47,244 bases of DNA from Symbiodinium natans (GCA_905221605.1 CAJNDS010000969.1:1-47244), one strand, 5' to 3'. Shown: positions 9,801-19,228, counted from the stretch's first letter. The notes: a model not told the origin generated them from the letters alone. Program-made: numbers and translations.

Positions 9801-12800
9801 GTGAGCGCCCTCATCAAGAGAGCCAATCTGGGGATTAGGATTGTGACCCAAAGAGCACCTCCGCAGGGACATGAAGCGGTTGGTGGTGTGGAAAGGGCAG
9901 TGAGAACACTCAAGGAGTTGTTCAGCACGGTGAGGTTGGATCTACGAGCGCAGGGCTTTGACTTGAAAAGAAGTCCTCGAGCGTTTGAGTTTGGTCTGAT
10001 TTACTGTGCTGCAATGCACAATCACCATGCAGCTGCCTTTGATGGGAAGAAATCACCCCAGGAGTTGGTACTACAGAGATCCCTCCATGAGTGTGGATCG
10101 TCGTTGATAGGTGCTACAGTTCTGGCTGAGCTACCGGATTCGATGAAAACCACGGCGCTCTCCCGGTTTGTGGAAGCAGCCTATGTGTACCCTGAAGTTG
10201 GTGGCTTGACTCATGTTGTGAGTGCCATGGTGGATGGTTGTCCAAAACACTTTCGAGCAAAGTCCATCAAGCACATCGTTCCGTTGAAGATTGGGTTGGA
10301 GCATTGTCAACATTTGCTCAAGGAGCATGATCCATCGGATACATTGGCTCCCCCGATTCTGAAGGAGAAAGAGGATGGTGTGCCCGATCGGATTGAAGGT
10401 GAAGCGGACAAGGCCTTTGAGGGCCGAGTGTCTGAGGGACCGACCACCGACATGAGCAAAGTTGGACCTCCAGCTGCATGGGTGAAGGAACATGGTGGCA
10501 CAGCGAACTGTCCTGCGTGTGGTCCAAAAAGAGGAAAAGCCAACCACAATGCTGAATGCCGAAAACGGTATGATGATTGGTTGAAAGCTCAACGACAACG
10601 GTTGGAATCGAAAGAACCAACAGAGGAAACTCCAAAAATGGACCAGAGAAGCTCAAAGGATGCGGGGGTGATGGAGTCTGGAAGTGAGCCTTCACTCCTG
10701 AAACGCCCGAAGATCACCTATGAGAGTCGACCAGATCCCAAGTTGGAGGAGAAGCAAAGCGTCCCAACACCTGCGACAGAAGTTGTGGATGTTGACATGG
10801 AGGATTTTGAGGATCCAAGTTTGCCTTACCAAGGGATTCCAGATGAGGCAATGGAACCTGGATACTTCGAAGGAGAAACTCCCGCTGAGGATGAAGCGAT
10901 CCCAATGGAGGAAGAAAAACCTCAAATGGATGTGGATTCAGTTCCAAATGAGTCCAGTCGAGTTCCCCGGCGTTTAGAGAGTTTAACTTCAGATGTGAAC
11001 TCAGTTCCAGATGAGTCCAATCGAGTTCCCCGGCTGATCAATCGTATTTATTTAGACCCAAGACTCGATGTGCCTCAAGGTCCTATTAAAATGGTAAGCA
11101 GTGACGAGAGTCCGAAGTTGGTACATGTGACCAATTCGATTCTGCTCAACAAGAATAGCACTTTCCCGGAGTCCATGAAGGTGTGTGGATCCCAAGTTTG
11201 GCTGGCAAGACCCACGAGTGTTCTGTCTGAGATAGATGGATGTCCATTAGATGTGGATAAAACAGTGGAAGGCCGGCGAACTGAGCTGCAGAGTATGACT
11301 GCTCACAAAGCAGGGAGAGTGGTTGGAGCAGACGAGGCTCAGAAGTTTGCTCGTCAGCATGGGATAAAGATCATCCCAACCCGATGGGTCATAGGCCCAA
11401 AGGTGGTGAATGGCAAGGAAGCTGTGAGAGCTCGGTGTGTGGTGCAAGACATCGCAAAGGGGAGCACAGCATCATCTTTAGGACTGAGTGCTACGACTCC
11501 TTCTTTAGAAGCGTTACGGACGCTTTTGGCCATTGCTTCGGTAGATGCTATGGATATCGCAACTTTGGATGTTAGCACTGCATTCTTGCATTCCCCCCTT
11601 CCGAAAGGATCGAAGGCGATTATCCAATTGCCCAAGGATGTTTCCGCCTGCAAGGACTATTATGTCCCGGTGTTTATGATTCTGGATCAAGCCATGAATG
11701 GTTTGAGAGTTGCCGCCAAAGCTTGGAACTTGAAGCTGGCGACAGTTGTGAAGAAAGTTGGGTTGAAGCAATGCCCAACGGAACCTTCCGTCTTCGAGGG
11801 CACTGTGAGAGGGAAAAGATTCCTCATGTTGTGCTATGTGGACGATTTGATTCTGTGTGGCACTAGAGATGCCATTCGGTTGGTGACCGACACCCTGAAC
11901 GGAGAGTTGAAGATCAAGGAAACGGGTCGAATCACTTCCACTGGTGGAAAGATCACCTTTTTGGGGCGAGAGATTGAGAGACAAGGGAGTCATCTCAGGA
12001 TGCGAGTGCCCCCGGCATACTTAGATGCCCTGTTCGAGACAGAGTTCTGTAAGGACCTGAAGGTGGTTACTGCTCCTCCGGACATCGTGAAAACGGTCGA
12101 GAAGGGCAGAGCAAGTGGTTCGGATCCTGAGTTGAGTGACACTGCAGCTGCGAGGTACAGAGCAGTACTTGGCCGGATTGCATGGTGGGGTCAGTCGAGA
12201 CCTGACCTGAGTAGGTGGATGTCCATTCTTTCGCAAGGACAGTCCAAGCCAACAGCATGCTTTGAGCAAGCATTGCGACAAGTGATTAGGTTCCTAAAGG
12301 GACAATACCATGCATGGCAGTACTTTGGCCCTGATGGGAATGTACCGGACAGTGGGCCGGCGCAGCTGGAAGTGTATGCGGATGCCAGTTGGGCACCCCA
12401 AGCGTCGTTAGGACGAAGATCTGTGTCGGGCATAGCCATCTTTTATAGAGGATGCCTGATCAAGGGAATCTCTCGAGTTCAAGGGTGTGTATCGCTGAGT
12501 TCTTGTGAAGCCGAGTTGAGAGCCATCTTGACTGCGGTACAGGAGAGTGAGGGACTTGCGACTTTGATCGGTCAGTTGGCCGAGTCAGATGTCACGATCC
12601 GATTGCACACTGACAGTTCCTCAGCGAGAGCGGTTTTGCTAAACCGTGGGTTGAGTAGGCGAGTTCGCCACTTAGACATCGCTGTCTGCTATCTTCAGGA
12701 GCGGATACAGGAAGCTCAGACCTTGAAGGTCATTTGGTGCCCGACAGCGGGAATGATCGCTGACGTTCTTACAAAGTGCTTGAGTCAAGTGACATTCTGT

Positions 12801-14846
12801 CAGCACCAGCAAGCTATGGGTATATACCCTGGTGAAGATGTGCAGCAGGTGTGGAGGATCTGTGGAATCCGACCAAGGGTTGGAGTTCAGGCATGCCAGT
12901 GTGCCGAGGCAACTGGATGCAGTGTGGAGCAAGTTGGATCGTTGAAAAGTGTGAAAAAGTGTGGCGAAGTTTTTGAAAATTTCCACCTTAGAAGTCCCGA
13001 AACCCTTCGTGAAGACTCTTCCCCTGAGGTTCAAGAAATGGATTTATGGTCCAACCGCAAAAGCTTTGGTTCAAGCACCACGGAAGCTAGCCCTAGCCTG
13101 GAGCCTGTACCTTTGGTGAAGGACAGGAAAATGGCAGCTGAAGACAGCAGGAAGGGTGAGCAGGGTGCTGAGATGAAAAGCCCCTTTTGGTGTAAGGTTT
13201 GCAAATGGTTGTTCAGATCCGAGCATGCTGCCGGGTTGAGCTGGGATGAAAGTGGCAAGCCCAAGTGCGAAAAGTGCAAACAGACTGTGACAGTCTCTGG
13301 CACGGATGCAAGCCATGCATTCCATCTCCGAGAGGCAGAGAAGGAGCGCCGAGCTGCTGGAAAAAGGGGTGATAAAGGTGAAAGCCGAGGCTCAGGCCAA
13401 GCTGCACCGAAACCCAAGGCCATGCCGAAGGTGATTGAACGGATGGTCGACGTGTTTCCGGAGCTGGCGGATCCAGAGCCGCCGAAGTGGTTCGGTGATG
13501 TGTCATGGAGTATCTGCCGGCGCGGAACTCCAGTGGATGAGCTAGAGCTCAAGGACGTGGTAGGCACGCTATCCGACAAGGATATGTTGCGCTATCAAAG
13601 CTCATACGAGAAGCTGGTGAAGCCCATCCAGGAGGTGTGTGAGCTACAGGAGAAACCCACGAAGATCTTCGGAATCTTGGATGTCCGTGGACAGATTGGT
13701 GGCAAGGCCATCATCTGGGAGATGGCAGTGAATGAAGGAGGACTGTACATGGAAGTACCGCCGGGAACGTGTGGCCTGGCGATGTTGAGCTTCGTGAGGT
13801 ACTTGAAGAGAAAAGGGATAGTCCCTGTTTTGCTTCTGGGTGAGCACCAGGACCTCGGAGTCTTGCGGATGGTGGATCTGTTGTGCATGCTACCCATTTT
13901 GGGAGCAGAGAGGATCATGGAGGATGAAGCTGAGAGCTCGTATTATCCCCCATGGGTGTTGCGCTGGAAGAGAAGTGCAAAGGAAGGATCCTTGGTGTTT
14001 AAGGAACTGGTGGAGCGAGTGCGAGTGATTTCGATGTTGTCGTGTGATACACTTCGGATTCACGAGCCGGAGCTGAGGGAGAGACCAGTCCCCAAGTGGT
14101 CGTTTGTGGCCTACAGCCACTACAGATCCGTGATGGAGTCTGTTGCAGGATTCTTGGAGGACCTGGAGAAAAAGAAAGAGGAGATCACCGACACGCAGAG
14201 GGCGGCAAGCTGGAAGAAGGTGGTTGCGAGTGAGACTCGAAGCGGTGTTGTGTGGATCTGCAAGTGTAAGTGGCACTTGCCGACCGACTATGTGGTGAGG
14301 TTCAACTTGACGTTGCCTGCCGACATGTGGCAGCAAGCCTTTGGGATCATGGGTGAGAATGTTGGGAAACTCGAGAAGGAGGAAAAGGACCTGAAGCGGA
14401 TCCTCAAGGCTGCAGCGGAACAGCAAGACCGAGAGTTCGAGGAAGCTGAGCGAAAGCGCAAGCGCATCGCCGACCTGTCAGCTGCCGAGGAAGAAGCTGC
14501 TAAGAGAGCAAAGCTGGAAGGCGAAGCGGTTCGCTCGCCTGTGTCAGTTGTACCATCTGAGTTGGATGCAGCAGCTATCGCGCAGATTGCTGAGCGTGTG
14601 AAGGCAAGCTTTAGTGTTGCCGATTTGGAGCTGATGTTGGAAGAGAAGAAGAGAAAGGTTGGAGACCAGCCAACTGAGAGGCCTGCGGAGACGCCAGCTG
14701 AGCCTAGCCGATCTTCGCAGGATGTGATGATGGAAACGAGGACGGCTGAGTTGGCGGAGATGAAGGAAGCCGCCAAGGAGCGCCGCGCCAAGTTGATGGA
14801 GTCAACTGGAGCTGGCGAGAAGAAGGGCGAAGAGGATGAAGAATGA
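6849..14846 (+). CDS. Copia Gag-Pol polyprotein with long C-terminal extension
   Basis: One 2665-residue ORF. Gag has a Gln-rich stretch near 148-187, Lys/Gly-rich linkers and a CCHC zinc knuckle at 526-539 (CYVCGGKGHYARDC). The aspartic protease signature WWLIDSGAS has D697. The pre-integrase zinc finger uses H869, H874, C881 and C884. Integrase carries D909, D980 and E1015, giving the D-35-E spacing. A C-x2-C...H...C cluster starts at 1221. RT has LDVSTAFLH (D1574) and YVDD (1663-1666). RNase H has D1845, E1887 and D1922. Residues ~1990-2665 are extra for copia: a four-Cys zinc ribbon (C2115, C2118, C2140, C2143), about 350 unrecognised residues, a charged coiled coil (~2504-2560) and an acidic tail. 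All catalytic residues are present and there is no frameshift, consistent with an active copy. The start is the first ATG behind the PBS. Confidence 0.95.
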   Translation: MLNTSPRHTSGAHVRSPRGGRERGSSVPIMDAETRRRVDPFPGLGNPNPLWVQGLAQGSQPVYGPVPRGRTPARSPHGVATGAPQQTMGGPSFPPGLPQQAVGSPSLPPGLSTGPPQPVVTPSQTSPDVQGLTRQVRELESMMQQLVVQQQQFMQTMTSSMVQQQQQHQQWMIQQHQQQQPQQQQQVNPPLPQDGVPENMPSSSSGCQGASPVGTPAKGTQLFRMASPSPPLRPPPLEQERERDVFARSDKWLPSLPTIDFSSWKDRISEALGFLTWMEKLTSWVGLGSEVFPNELMHAVKTQEESRLKQDRLTVEQQKRSTRLMHILRQTFANHEKSSLILQTYVESESTYQQSGFVALRLLAKEFCLKSRAECLFFRSQLVNQTVKAPSIPEIIRKIEHELNKYTKLLNSLDPDVHAGGLQIQEADSVMVLLRSLPDRCRSHCLLHGDSESFEDLKRVALKFEVQQRVWSEAPGTKLQPFRDPNEGKGNEGKPKGKGKEQKGKRESSKGAGKRASSQNKKDVECYVCGGKGHYARDCWYKEGDSGKKPNSPNAKAKAKAKGDPKKKPEKGKPKGKGKGKGKTVAEVSQEGESSDYQLTGGEWNEPESEARVESVLQPLEGLLDEVRKEWIPRSTDEIGWSWEVETRVRIAELEHRISTDLSQMLPSKSVRSLMKPPMNQVKSMEKDDASNWWLIDSGASVTVIAKRYLDEFQILDRKALGPNERYSAANDTPVNVFERVRIRALLPMYEGKQYLGLTSVCVTGVVADVAHNILSTEQMVNTGWEVKFTRREISLRHEKKGVMGYGVSWAGCPWIYLQGDAGKRKKVTFGRTEVRPMDVDDGQRPMEVDQMQSVQSMTKKKQEEMELHRMRGHIPFSSECPHCRMTRGTTQHRRTKDAQDRPVALQADFCFINLVTGTFAKDQPTAPNMKVLVMTEMSTRMIGCLLVGTNADNTSSWIRYWMNAFGLDIAGSAVLLRTDSETAVSALIKRANLGIRIVTQRAPPQGHEAVGGVERAVRTLKELFSTVRLDLRAQGFDLKRSPRAFEFGLIYCAAMHNHHAAAFDGKKSPQELVLQRSLHECGSSLIGATVLAELPDSMKTTALSRFVEAAYVYPEVGGLTHVVSAMVDGCPKHFRAKSIKHIVPLKIGLEHCQHLLKEHDPSDTLAPPILKEKEDGVPDRIEGEADKAFEGRVSEGPTTDMSKVGPPAAWVKEHGGTANCPACGPKRGKANHNAECRKRYDDWLKAQRQRLESKEPTEETPKMDQRSSKDAGVMESGSEPSLLKRPKITYESRPDPKLEEKQSVPTPATEVVDVDMEDFEDPSLPYQGIPDEAMEPGYFEGETPAEDEAIPMEEEKPQMDVDSVPNESSRVPRRLESLTSDVNSVPDESNRVPRLINRIYLDPRLDVPQGPIKMVSSDESPKLVHVTNSILLNKNSTFPESMKVCGSQVWLARPTSVLSEIDGCPLDVDKTVEGRRTELQSMTAHKAGRVVGADEAQKFARQHGIKIIPTRWVIGPKVVNGKEAVRARCVVQDIAKGSTASSLGLSATTPSLEALRTLLAIASVDAMDIATLDVSTAFLHSPLPKGSKAIIQLPKDVSACKDYYVPVFMILDQAMNGLRVAAKAWNLKLATVVKKVGLKQCPTEPSVFEGTVRGKRFLMLCYVDDLILCGTRDAIRLVTDTLNGELKIKETGRITSTGGKITFLGREIERQGSHLRMRVPPAYLDALFETEFCKDLKVVTAPPDIVKTVEKGRASGSDPELSDTAAARYRAVLGRIAWWGQSRPDLSRWMSILSQGQSKPTACFEQALRQVIRFLKGQYHAWQYFGPDGNVPDSGPAQLEVYADASWAPQASLGRRSVSGIAIFYRGCLIKGISRVQGCVSLSSCEAELRAILTAVQESEGLATLIGQLAESDVTIRLHTDSSSARAVLLNRGLSRRVRHLDIAVCYLQERIQEAQTLKVIWCPTAGMIADVLTKCLSQVTFCQHQQAMGIYPGEDVQQVWRICGIRPRVGVQACQCAEATGCSVEQVGSLKSVKKCGEVFENFHLRSPETLREDSSPEVQEMDLWSNRKSFGSSTTEASPSLEPVPLVKDRKMAAEDSRKGEQGAEMKSPFWCKVCKWLFRSEHAAGLSWDESGKPKCEKCKQTVTVSGTDASHAFHLREAEKERRAAGKRGDKGESRGSGQAAPKPKAMPKVIERMVDVFPELADPEPPKWFGDVSWSICRRGTPVDELELKDVVGTLSDKDMLRYQSSYEKLVKPIQEVCELQEKPTKIFGILDVRGQIGGKAIIWEMAVNEGGLYMEVPPGTCGLAMLSFVRYLKRKGIVPVLLLGEHQDLGVLRMVDLLCMLPILGAERIMEDEAESSYYPPWVLRWKRSAKEGSLVFKELVERVRVISMLSCDTLRIHEPELRERPVPKWSFVAYSHYRSVMESVAGFLEDLEKKKEEITDTQRAASWKKVVASETRSGVVWICKCKWHLPTDYVVRFNLTLPADMWQQAFGIMGENVGKLEKEEKDLKRILKAAAEQQDREFEEAERKRKRIADLSAAEEEAAKRAKLEGEAVRSPVSVVPSELDAAAIAQIAERVKASFSVADLELMLEEKKRKVGDQPTERPAETPAEPSRSSQDVMMETRTAELAEMKEAAKERRAKLMESTGAGEKKGEEDEE

Positions 14847-15585
14847 ACTGAGATGCTAAGTGATCTCAGTGGTTGGGTGGGTGAGTGAAACCCGCAGCCA
14901 TTTTTTTTGGAAGCCATGGCCGCGTTGCCGCCATGGAGCGCCCGCGATTTTTCTGGTTAGTGTGAGCCCTTGTTTCAGTGCATGAGAAGTTTGCAAAGAG
15001 GAGGCAAAATGATGATGAAACTCAACGAGGGACTCTATAGCCCCTTCTGCAAGGCGTCTGATTGCCACCTCTGAAGACGTTTTTGGCTGATGGTACGCTG
15101 GAAGAAGCGAAACTATGAAGCCAATCTTTTCCTGAAGGATCAGCTAGCCGATGCTAGTTGGTGAGTTTGGTGACCTGGAAGATGCGAGACTGAGGAGGAG
15201 TACCACGACAAGGTCGAGTGCTGAGTGGGAAACATCTGAAGCTTGCATTAATTCGTTTTCACGTGTTTGTCACCACGAACTCTTGGATTCGTTCCAAGAC
15301 AACCCTGCCCCAGTGCAGGTGGATGCAAGTTTAATTCGTTTTTCACGTGTTTGGACAACGAACTCTTGGGTTACCAGTGATGTGGACCCAGGACAACCTG
15401 CCTGATGGTGGGATCTTGCATGAGTTTTAAGTTTGATGTCAGAGATCGACTGGTGTGTTGTTTGTTTCGTTTGGTGGCGAGTACGCACCAAGGGAATGTG
15501 GCCAGGGCATCCCCTTAGTGTTGAAGTGCCGAGCTGGGCTTGGACTTCAGATCTTTGACATGAACCCTCAGCAAAATGCGGGGGG
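14847..15585 (+). other. 3' untranslated region and polypurine tract of element 2
   Basis: No ORF with retroelement features. It holds an imperfect duplication (15245-15400) and ends in GCGGGGGG (15578-15585), the polypurine tract that would prime plus-strand synthesis next to the 3' LTR. Confidence 0.75.
15245..15400 (+). repeat. Imperfect ~80-bp direct duplication in element 2 3' UTR
   Basis: Two copies share TTAATTCGTTTT(T)CACGTGTTTG, then CGAACTCTTGG, then GACAACC(C)TGCC, starting near 15248 and 15331. Neither is coding. It could be an RNA packaging or stability element, but that is inference. Confidence 0.75.
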
Positions 15586-15959
15586 TGGAAGATTGTGGCT
15601 GATCAGTGATGTTTTTGTCATGTTTTGGATCAGCTTGTATAGGTTTGTTTTGCTTCGGAGTGATTGGGAATCCGTGTGATCCCATCCTCGATGGTTTATG
15701 CCTCGTTGATTTCCAAGGAAATCATACGAGTGTGTTTTTGCCCAATACGCTATTTAAAGTGAGTGTGCAGTGTGTAGGAACTTCGTTCTGAAGCTGAGTT
15801 TAAGCTCACAAGAGAGAATTCGTTTAGTTTGTGCACTTCGTGACTTTTGGCTCAAGTGGCTCTGACTGTGAAAAAGAGAGAGTTGTCCGCACTTGTGTGA
15901 GAGGTCAGGGTTCGTGCTTTCAAGGGAAAAGGTACCAGAGGGACCTTCGGTTTTTCACG
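15586..15959 (+). repeat. 3' LTR of element 2
   Basis: 374 bp matching 6062-6433. Differences seen: T to C about ten bases before the spliced-leader-like block, and an extra TG directly after that block (15844-15856). Confidence 0.92.
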
Positions 15960-16929
15960 TGGGGGGTCCTAGTTTAGGGGGTCCATTTGGCCCGCAAAAT
16001 TAACTACACCCCTCCAGCCGCCCACAGTAATAGAAGAGAGCGCCGAAGCAATTAAATTTCTAAGAGTATAACTTCTCAAGAAAGTTTTTGCAAACGGACT
16101 CCAAATGTCCGTAATCTCGCAAAAGTACATCTTGCCCACCCTGTGGCTGCAGGCACATAAGAGATCGCATTGGCTGGAACCGCAGTCCAGCAAAGCATGG
16201 TTGGGTCCACGTTTCACAGCACAGAACTGCAGTCCAGTATTCGCAAAAACGGGCCAAAGTTTTACGGGGCTTACCGGTGTAGCTATTGCATTTTAATGCA
16301 GCAATGCCCTTTACGATCCGAAGCAACAACGTGAAAAAAGAGAGCGACTGCATAGAAGCTTTTGCTCAGCAGCCTGAACGTTGCGTGTCTTCTTTTTCTT
16401 TTCTTTATACACGCACATTTTGCTCCTGCGTTGTCTTGGCGTTGCAAGTCGTATCACCGCAGAGTTCAGGCTTCTTCGCAATCCGAATGCCCATGAAAGC
16501 ACACCCTGCCCCCCTATAGCTGCAGGCACAATAAGAGATCGGCATGCAGGCGGAACCGCAGTCCAGCAAAAGCAGGTTGGGCCCACGTTTTCACAGCACA
16601 GGACCGCAGTTCAGTATCCGAAAAACGAAACAGAGGAGCCAGCCAAATACCAGGGGAATTGCGATCTAGGAAGCTTCGCACCAGCAAGAAAATGACCTTT
16701 TTCTCGTTTTGCCTTTGCTTTGCAAGAGTTTTAAGAATTGAGCTTTGGCATTTTGGCACTCCGTTTGAAGTGTCTGGAAACACTGAGTTGGTAGAAAAGC
16801 TTGGAAAGATTTTGGCATTTCGTTTGAAGTGTTTGGAGAACTTTACAAGAATTCTCTCTAGTGTTCAGCTGGGTCAAAAGCGACTCCGACCCTTAAGTGG
16901 TCTGAAAATCAAAGAGATAAAGGGCTGTG
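15960..16929. other. Non-coding DNA right of element 2
   Basis: No supported gene. It includes a diverged direct repeat: 16135-16253 and 16501-16627 share CTGCAGGCACA, AAGAGATCG, GGAACCGCAGTCCAGCAAA and CCCACGTTTTCACAGCACAG with small indels. Short ORFs inside the copies are not conserved in frame. Confidence 0.6.
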
Positions 16930-17095
16930 GAGGAGGGGGGCCCCCCCCTCTCCCCCCCCTTAGGATTGACAAAATCATCTTAAGGTGTCCCCCCCCCCCC
17001 CCCTCCTTTCAGAGTCGAGTCGCCTTAATGAATTTCTGGGGAGGGGGGGCCCCCCCCCCCCCCCTCCCTTTTGGCCCCCCTCAGGCTTCCCCCTC
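16930..17095. repeat. Clustered G and C homopolymer tracts
   Basis: Runs of 7-16 G or C, twice as G-run directly followed by C-run (around 16934-16950 and 17041-17066), separated by a T-rich spacer. The G-C junctions can fold on themselves. The region is also prone to assembly error. Confidence 0.75.
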
Positions 17096-17566
17096 CGTCT
17101 TGGTCAGGCCCTGTTGTCGAGCTGTAAGGCCCCGGGATGAGCATTCGAATCCGCAGCTTCCGACAGCTCTTGACCGCTGCGTGTCCCATCATGTTTCGTT
17201 TTGCTTACACCGATTTGGCAGTCCCGTCGGTTGCGCCGCTGCGCCCGCACTTCTCCTGCCTGACTCGAAAAAAGCTTGCTTGTCAGCCGCGTTTCTAGCT
17301 TTCGTGGCCCCGATCTCAAGTTCGGCTAGACGTTAGCTTCCACCAAGTCTCCGACAAGCCATTTTTGGAGAGGACAGCGCTGATGAGTTCTGCAGTCTGC
17401 AATGTTCTTATTGTCAGTGTTTTGGTTTTTCATTTTTTATCGACTGTGTCAATCATTACATGAACCAAACACATCATCGAGGCATATTTTCCGCTTCAAG
17501 TTTAACATCTTGTGCAGACGACGCTTTGTCAGGAACGGGCCCAAGCAATGCGCAAGCGCTAAGAAA

Positions 17567-18087
17567 TCTGTGGGCATAGGAATCCTCGGCGTGCAGCCCG
17601 GGAGCTTTGACTTTGGCGCCCAGGAGCATTTGAGGTTGTGGCTTGTACTTCTTCGGAGTGGATGGTTCCGTTGGTTTGCGTGAGCCTAAACCCTAAGCTC
17701 TAAGCCCTAAGCCCTAAACCCTAAACCGTAAATGCTAAACCCTAAACCCTAAACCCTAAACCCGAATACCCAAGTCTGGGTTTGTTGCTCAAGAGCGCCC
17801 AGGTGCTTCTCATGGCAATACGGCCAGATCAAGTTCCAATTCTGCGACATGGCCTTAGTGCAGACGTGCTGTGGCTGCGCGTACGGCAGAACCGCATTCT
17901 GATGGAATCTGGTTGCCAAGTTTAGTGGGCTTTTCGTGTGGATTGGACGCGAGTTCAGGTCCTGAGACGGACATTGAGGCAACCGTGTTGAACACGGCTG
18001 TGCAGCTTCATCTGTGTTCTTTGTGCCAGGCGTCAAGCCCATCAAGCCATGATGACTTTCGAGAGGCAGTTTATCTGCAAACAAAAT
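17567..18087 (+). CDS. Exons of an unrecognised gene with a telomeric-repeat intron
   Basis: Exon ~17567-17679 ends in ...GWFRWF plus two bases before donor GTGAGC. Intron 17680-17774 (95 bases) is almost wholly CCCTAAA-type repeat and ends CCCAAG. Exon 17775 onward restores the codon and continues LGLLLKSAQVLLMAIR...DVLWLRVRQNRI. A GC-AG splice from about 17914 to 17959 keeps phase and continues PETDIEATVLNTAVQ...DDFREAVYL. The predicted peptide is helical and Leu-rich; I do not recognise the family. Start and end of the gene are not found. The joins rest on matched phase and splice dinucleotides only. Confidence 0.55.
17684..17763. repeat. Interstitial telomeric repeat (CCCTAAA), ~80 bp
   Basis: About 11 heptamers, several degenerate (CTCTAAG, CCGTAAA). 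It fills intron 17680-17774; the GTGAGC donor merges directly into the repeat. Confidence 0.95.
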
Positions 18088-18239
18088 AAGTATTGCCTTT
18101 GGGTACTGGACATGACGTGCAATCCGTGCTTGTGCAGGTGTGCAATGCTGATGATGCACATCCGAAGGCAGGTGTATGAAGTGGTCTCGTATGCTGTGTT
18201 GCGTTCTTTGGTATGAAGCCACGTGCACAACGTGAGTTT

Positions 18240-18765
18240 TTGGCTGTACTTTGTCTGAAACAGCTTTTCATGGGCTACCCGGCTACCCGCGTAAACGAAG
18301 CAATGGACAGGTGCGTCGACGAGCAATGTTTGCAATAGTGTCGCTGTCAGTTGCGACCTCAACACAAGAGCGCTCGACCATGTGGTTGTATGACACGCTG
18401 CCATGCAAGCATTTGTGTAACGTCAGTTGGTAGTCTTTAGCAACCGAGGCTTTAGCCACCGTACTTCTCTTGGGAACCGCCATCTCGCGACGGGGCGCTG
18501 TCACAAGAAACGCTGCCACCATGATGCAAGTGCAGCGGCTTGTGGTGCATGTTGCTGGATGATGAGAGGACAGCGATGTGATCAGACGTCTGGTGAGAAT
18601 CCTCTGTCCTTGCTGTGTTTTCTTGCTGCATAGTTTTGATCTTAGAGCGGTTGTCTGTCCAAGGCTGGTCATGGCCTACACGCTGTAAGCTTAGACGAAT
18701 CAGTTGCAAAAGTTCCGTGCCTTGGCATCTAAATGCGATCTTCACATTCTCCGGACAGCAGGTGC
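18240..18765 (+). CDS. Possible further exons of the same region
   Basis: Two open stretches look exon-like. Around 18281-18340 one frame reads ATRVNEAMDRCVDEQC, while an overlapping frame reads VRRRAMFAIVSLSVATST. Around 18680-18762 the frame reads LRRISCKSSVPWHLNA...FSGQQ and stops before a GTGCCG donor. I cannot join them with confidence, and the rest of 18090-18730 shows nothing certain. Confidence 0.25.
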
Positions 18766-18769
18766 CGCT

Positions 18770-19030
18770 TCTTGAATCCCCAAACTGCCAAGATAACAAA
18801 AACTCCCAGGACAACTAGCTACAGCGGTCTAAGGCTGGAGATGCCATTGGAAGGAAGCGCCTCAGGCAACATGTCTGCAAAAAGTAGGATAACTCACGGT
18901 TGGGATTTAATTGCAAGTTACGTGGTCGTGTTCCTTTTGCCATGGTTAGCTATTGATTGCGAGGAACACATTCAGTAAAGCTTTGCAGTCTGTAAACTCT
19001 AGACTTTCAATAAGGTCGTAGCAGTCTTGC
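18770..19030. other. No feature seen
   Basis: Short chance frames only. Confidence 0.4.
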
Positions 19031-19036
19031 TCTCAC

Positions 19037-19228
19037 ATGATGCCATCTGAGTCGATGCTGTTTACAATGCTTTGCATACCTGCCCCAGGAGACATGGTCG
19101 GCTCCGCAGACGCCCCTCTGGAAGAAAATGTTTCCTGTTCCTGCTTGCAGAAGGTCTTGCTTGCTTGCCAGCCGTTTGCGCATCAGTCCGGAGACACTGC
19201 ATGTGCTGCGCAGCATCGAGAGCGCTGA
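19037..19228 (+). CDS. Candidate exon, unknown protein
   Basis: A 63-codon frame reads MMPSESMLFTMLCIPAPGD then SADAPLEENVSCSC, with composition unlike the surrounding shadows. A short TTAGGGTTCAGGGTTAG motif follows at 19254. No family is recognised and the boundaries are unknown. Confidence 0.3.
   Translation: MMPSESMLFTMLCIPAPGDMVGSADAPLEENVSCSCLQKVLLACQPFAHQSGDTACAAQHRER

Larger units (their letters stand above)
6062..15959 (+). mobile_element. Complete Ty1/copia element 2 (9.9 kb), young
   Basis: Two near-identical LTRs (6062-6433 and 15586-15959) enclose a primer-binding site, an uninterrupted 2665-codon gag-pol ORF and a G-rich polypurine tract. By eye the LTRs differ by one substitution and one 2-base indel, so insertion was recent. 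TGGGGGG abuts both outer ends (6055-6061 and 15960-15966) and may be the target-site duplication. Because the polypurine tract is also a G-run, the exact ends are uncertain by a few bases. The intact ORF suggests a potentially autonomous copy. Confidence 0.92.

Noticed and set aside
7306-14917. Many minus-strand and alternate-frame ORFs inside element 2
   Set aside because: They are shadows of the 2665-codon polyprotein.
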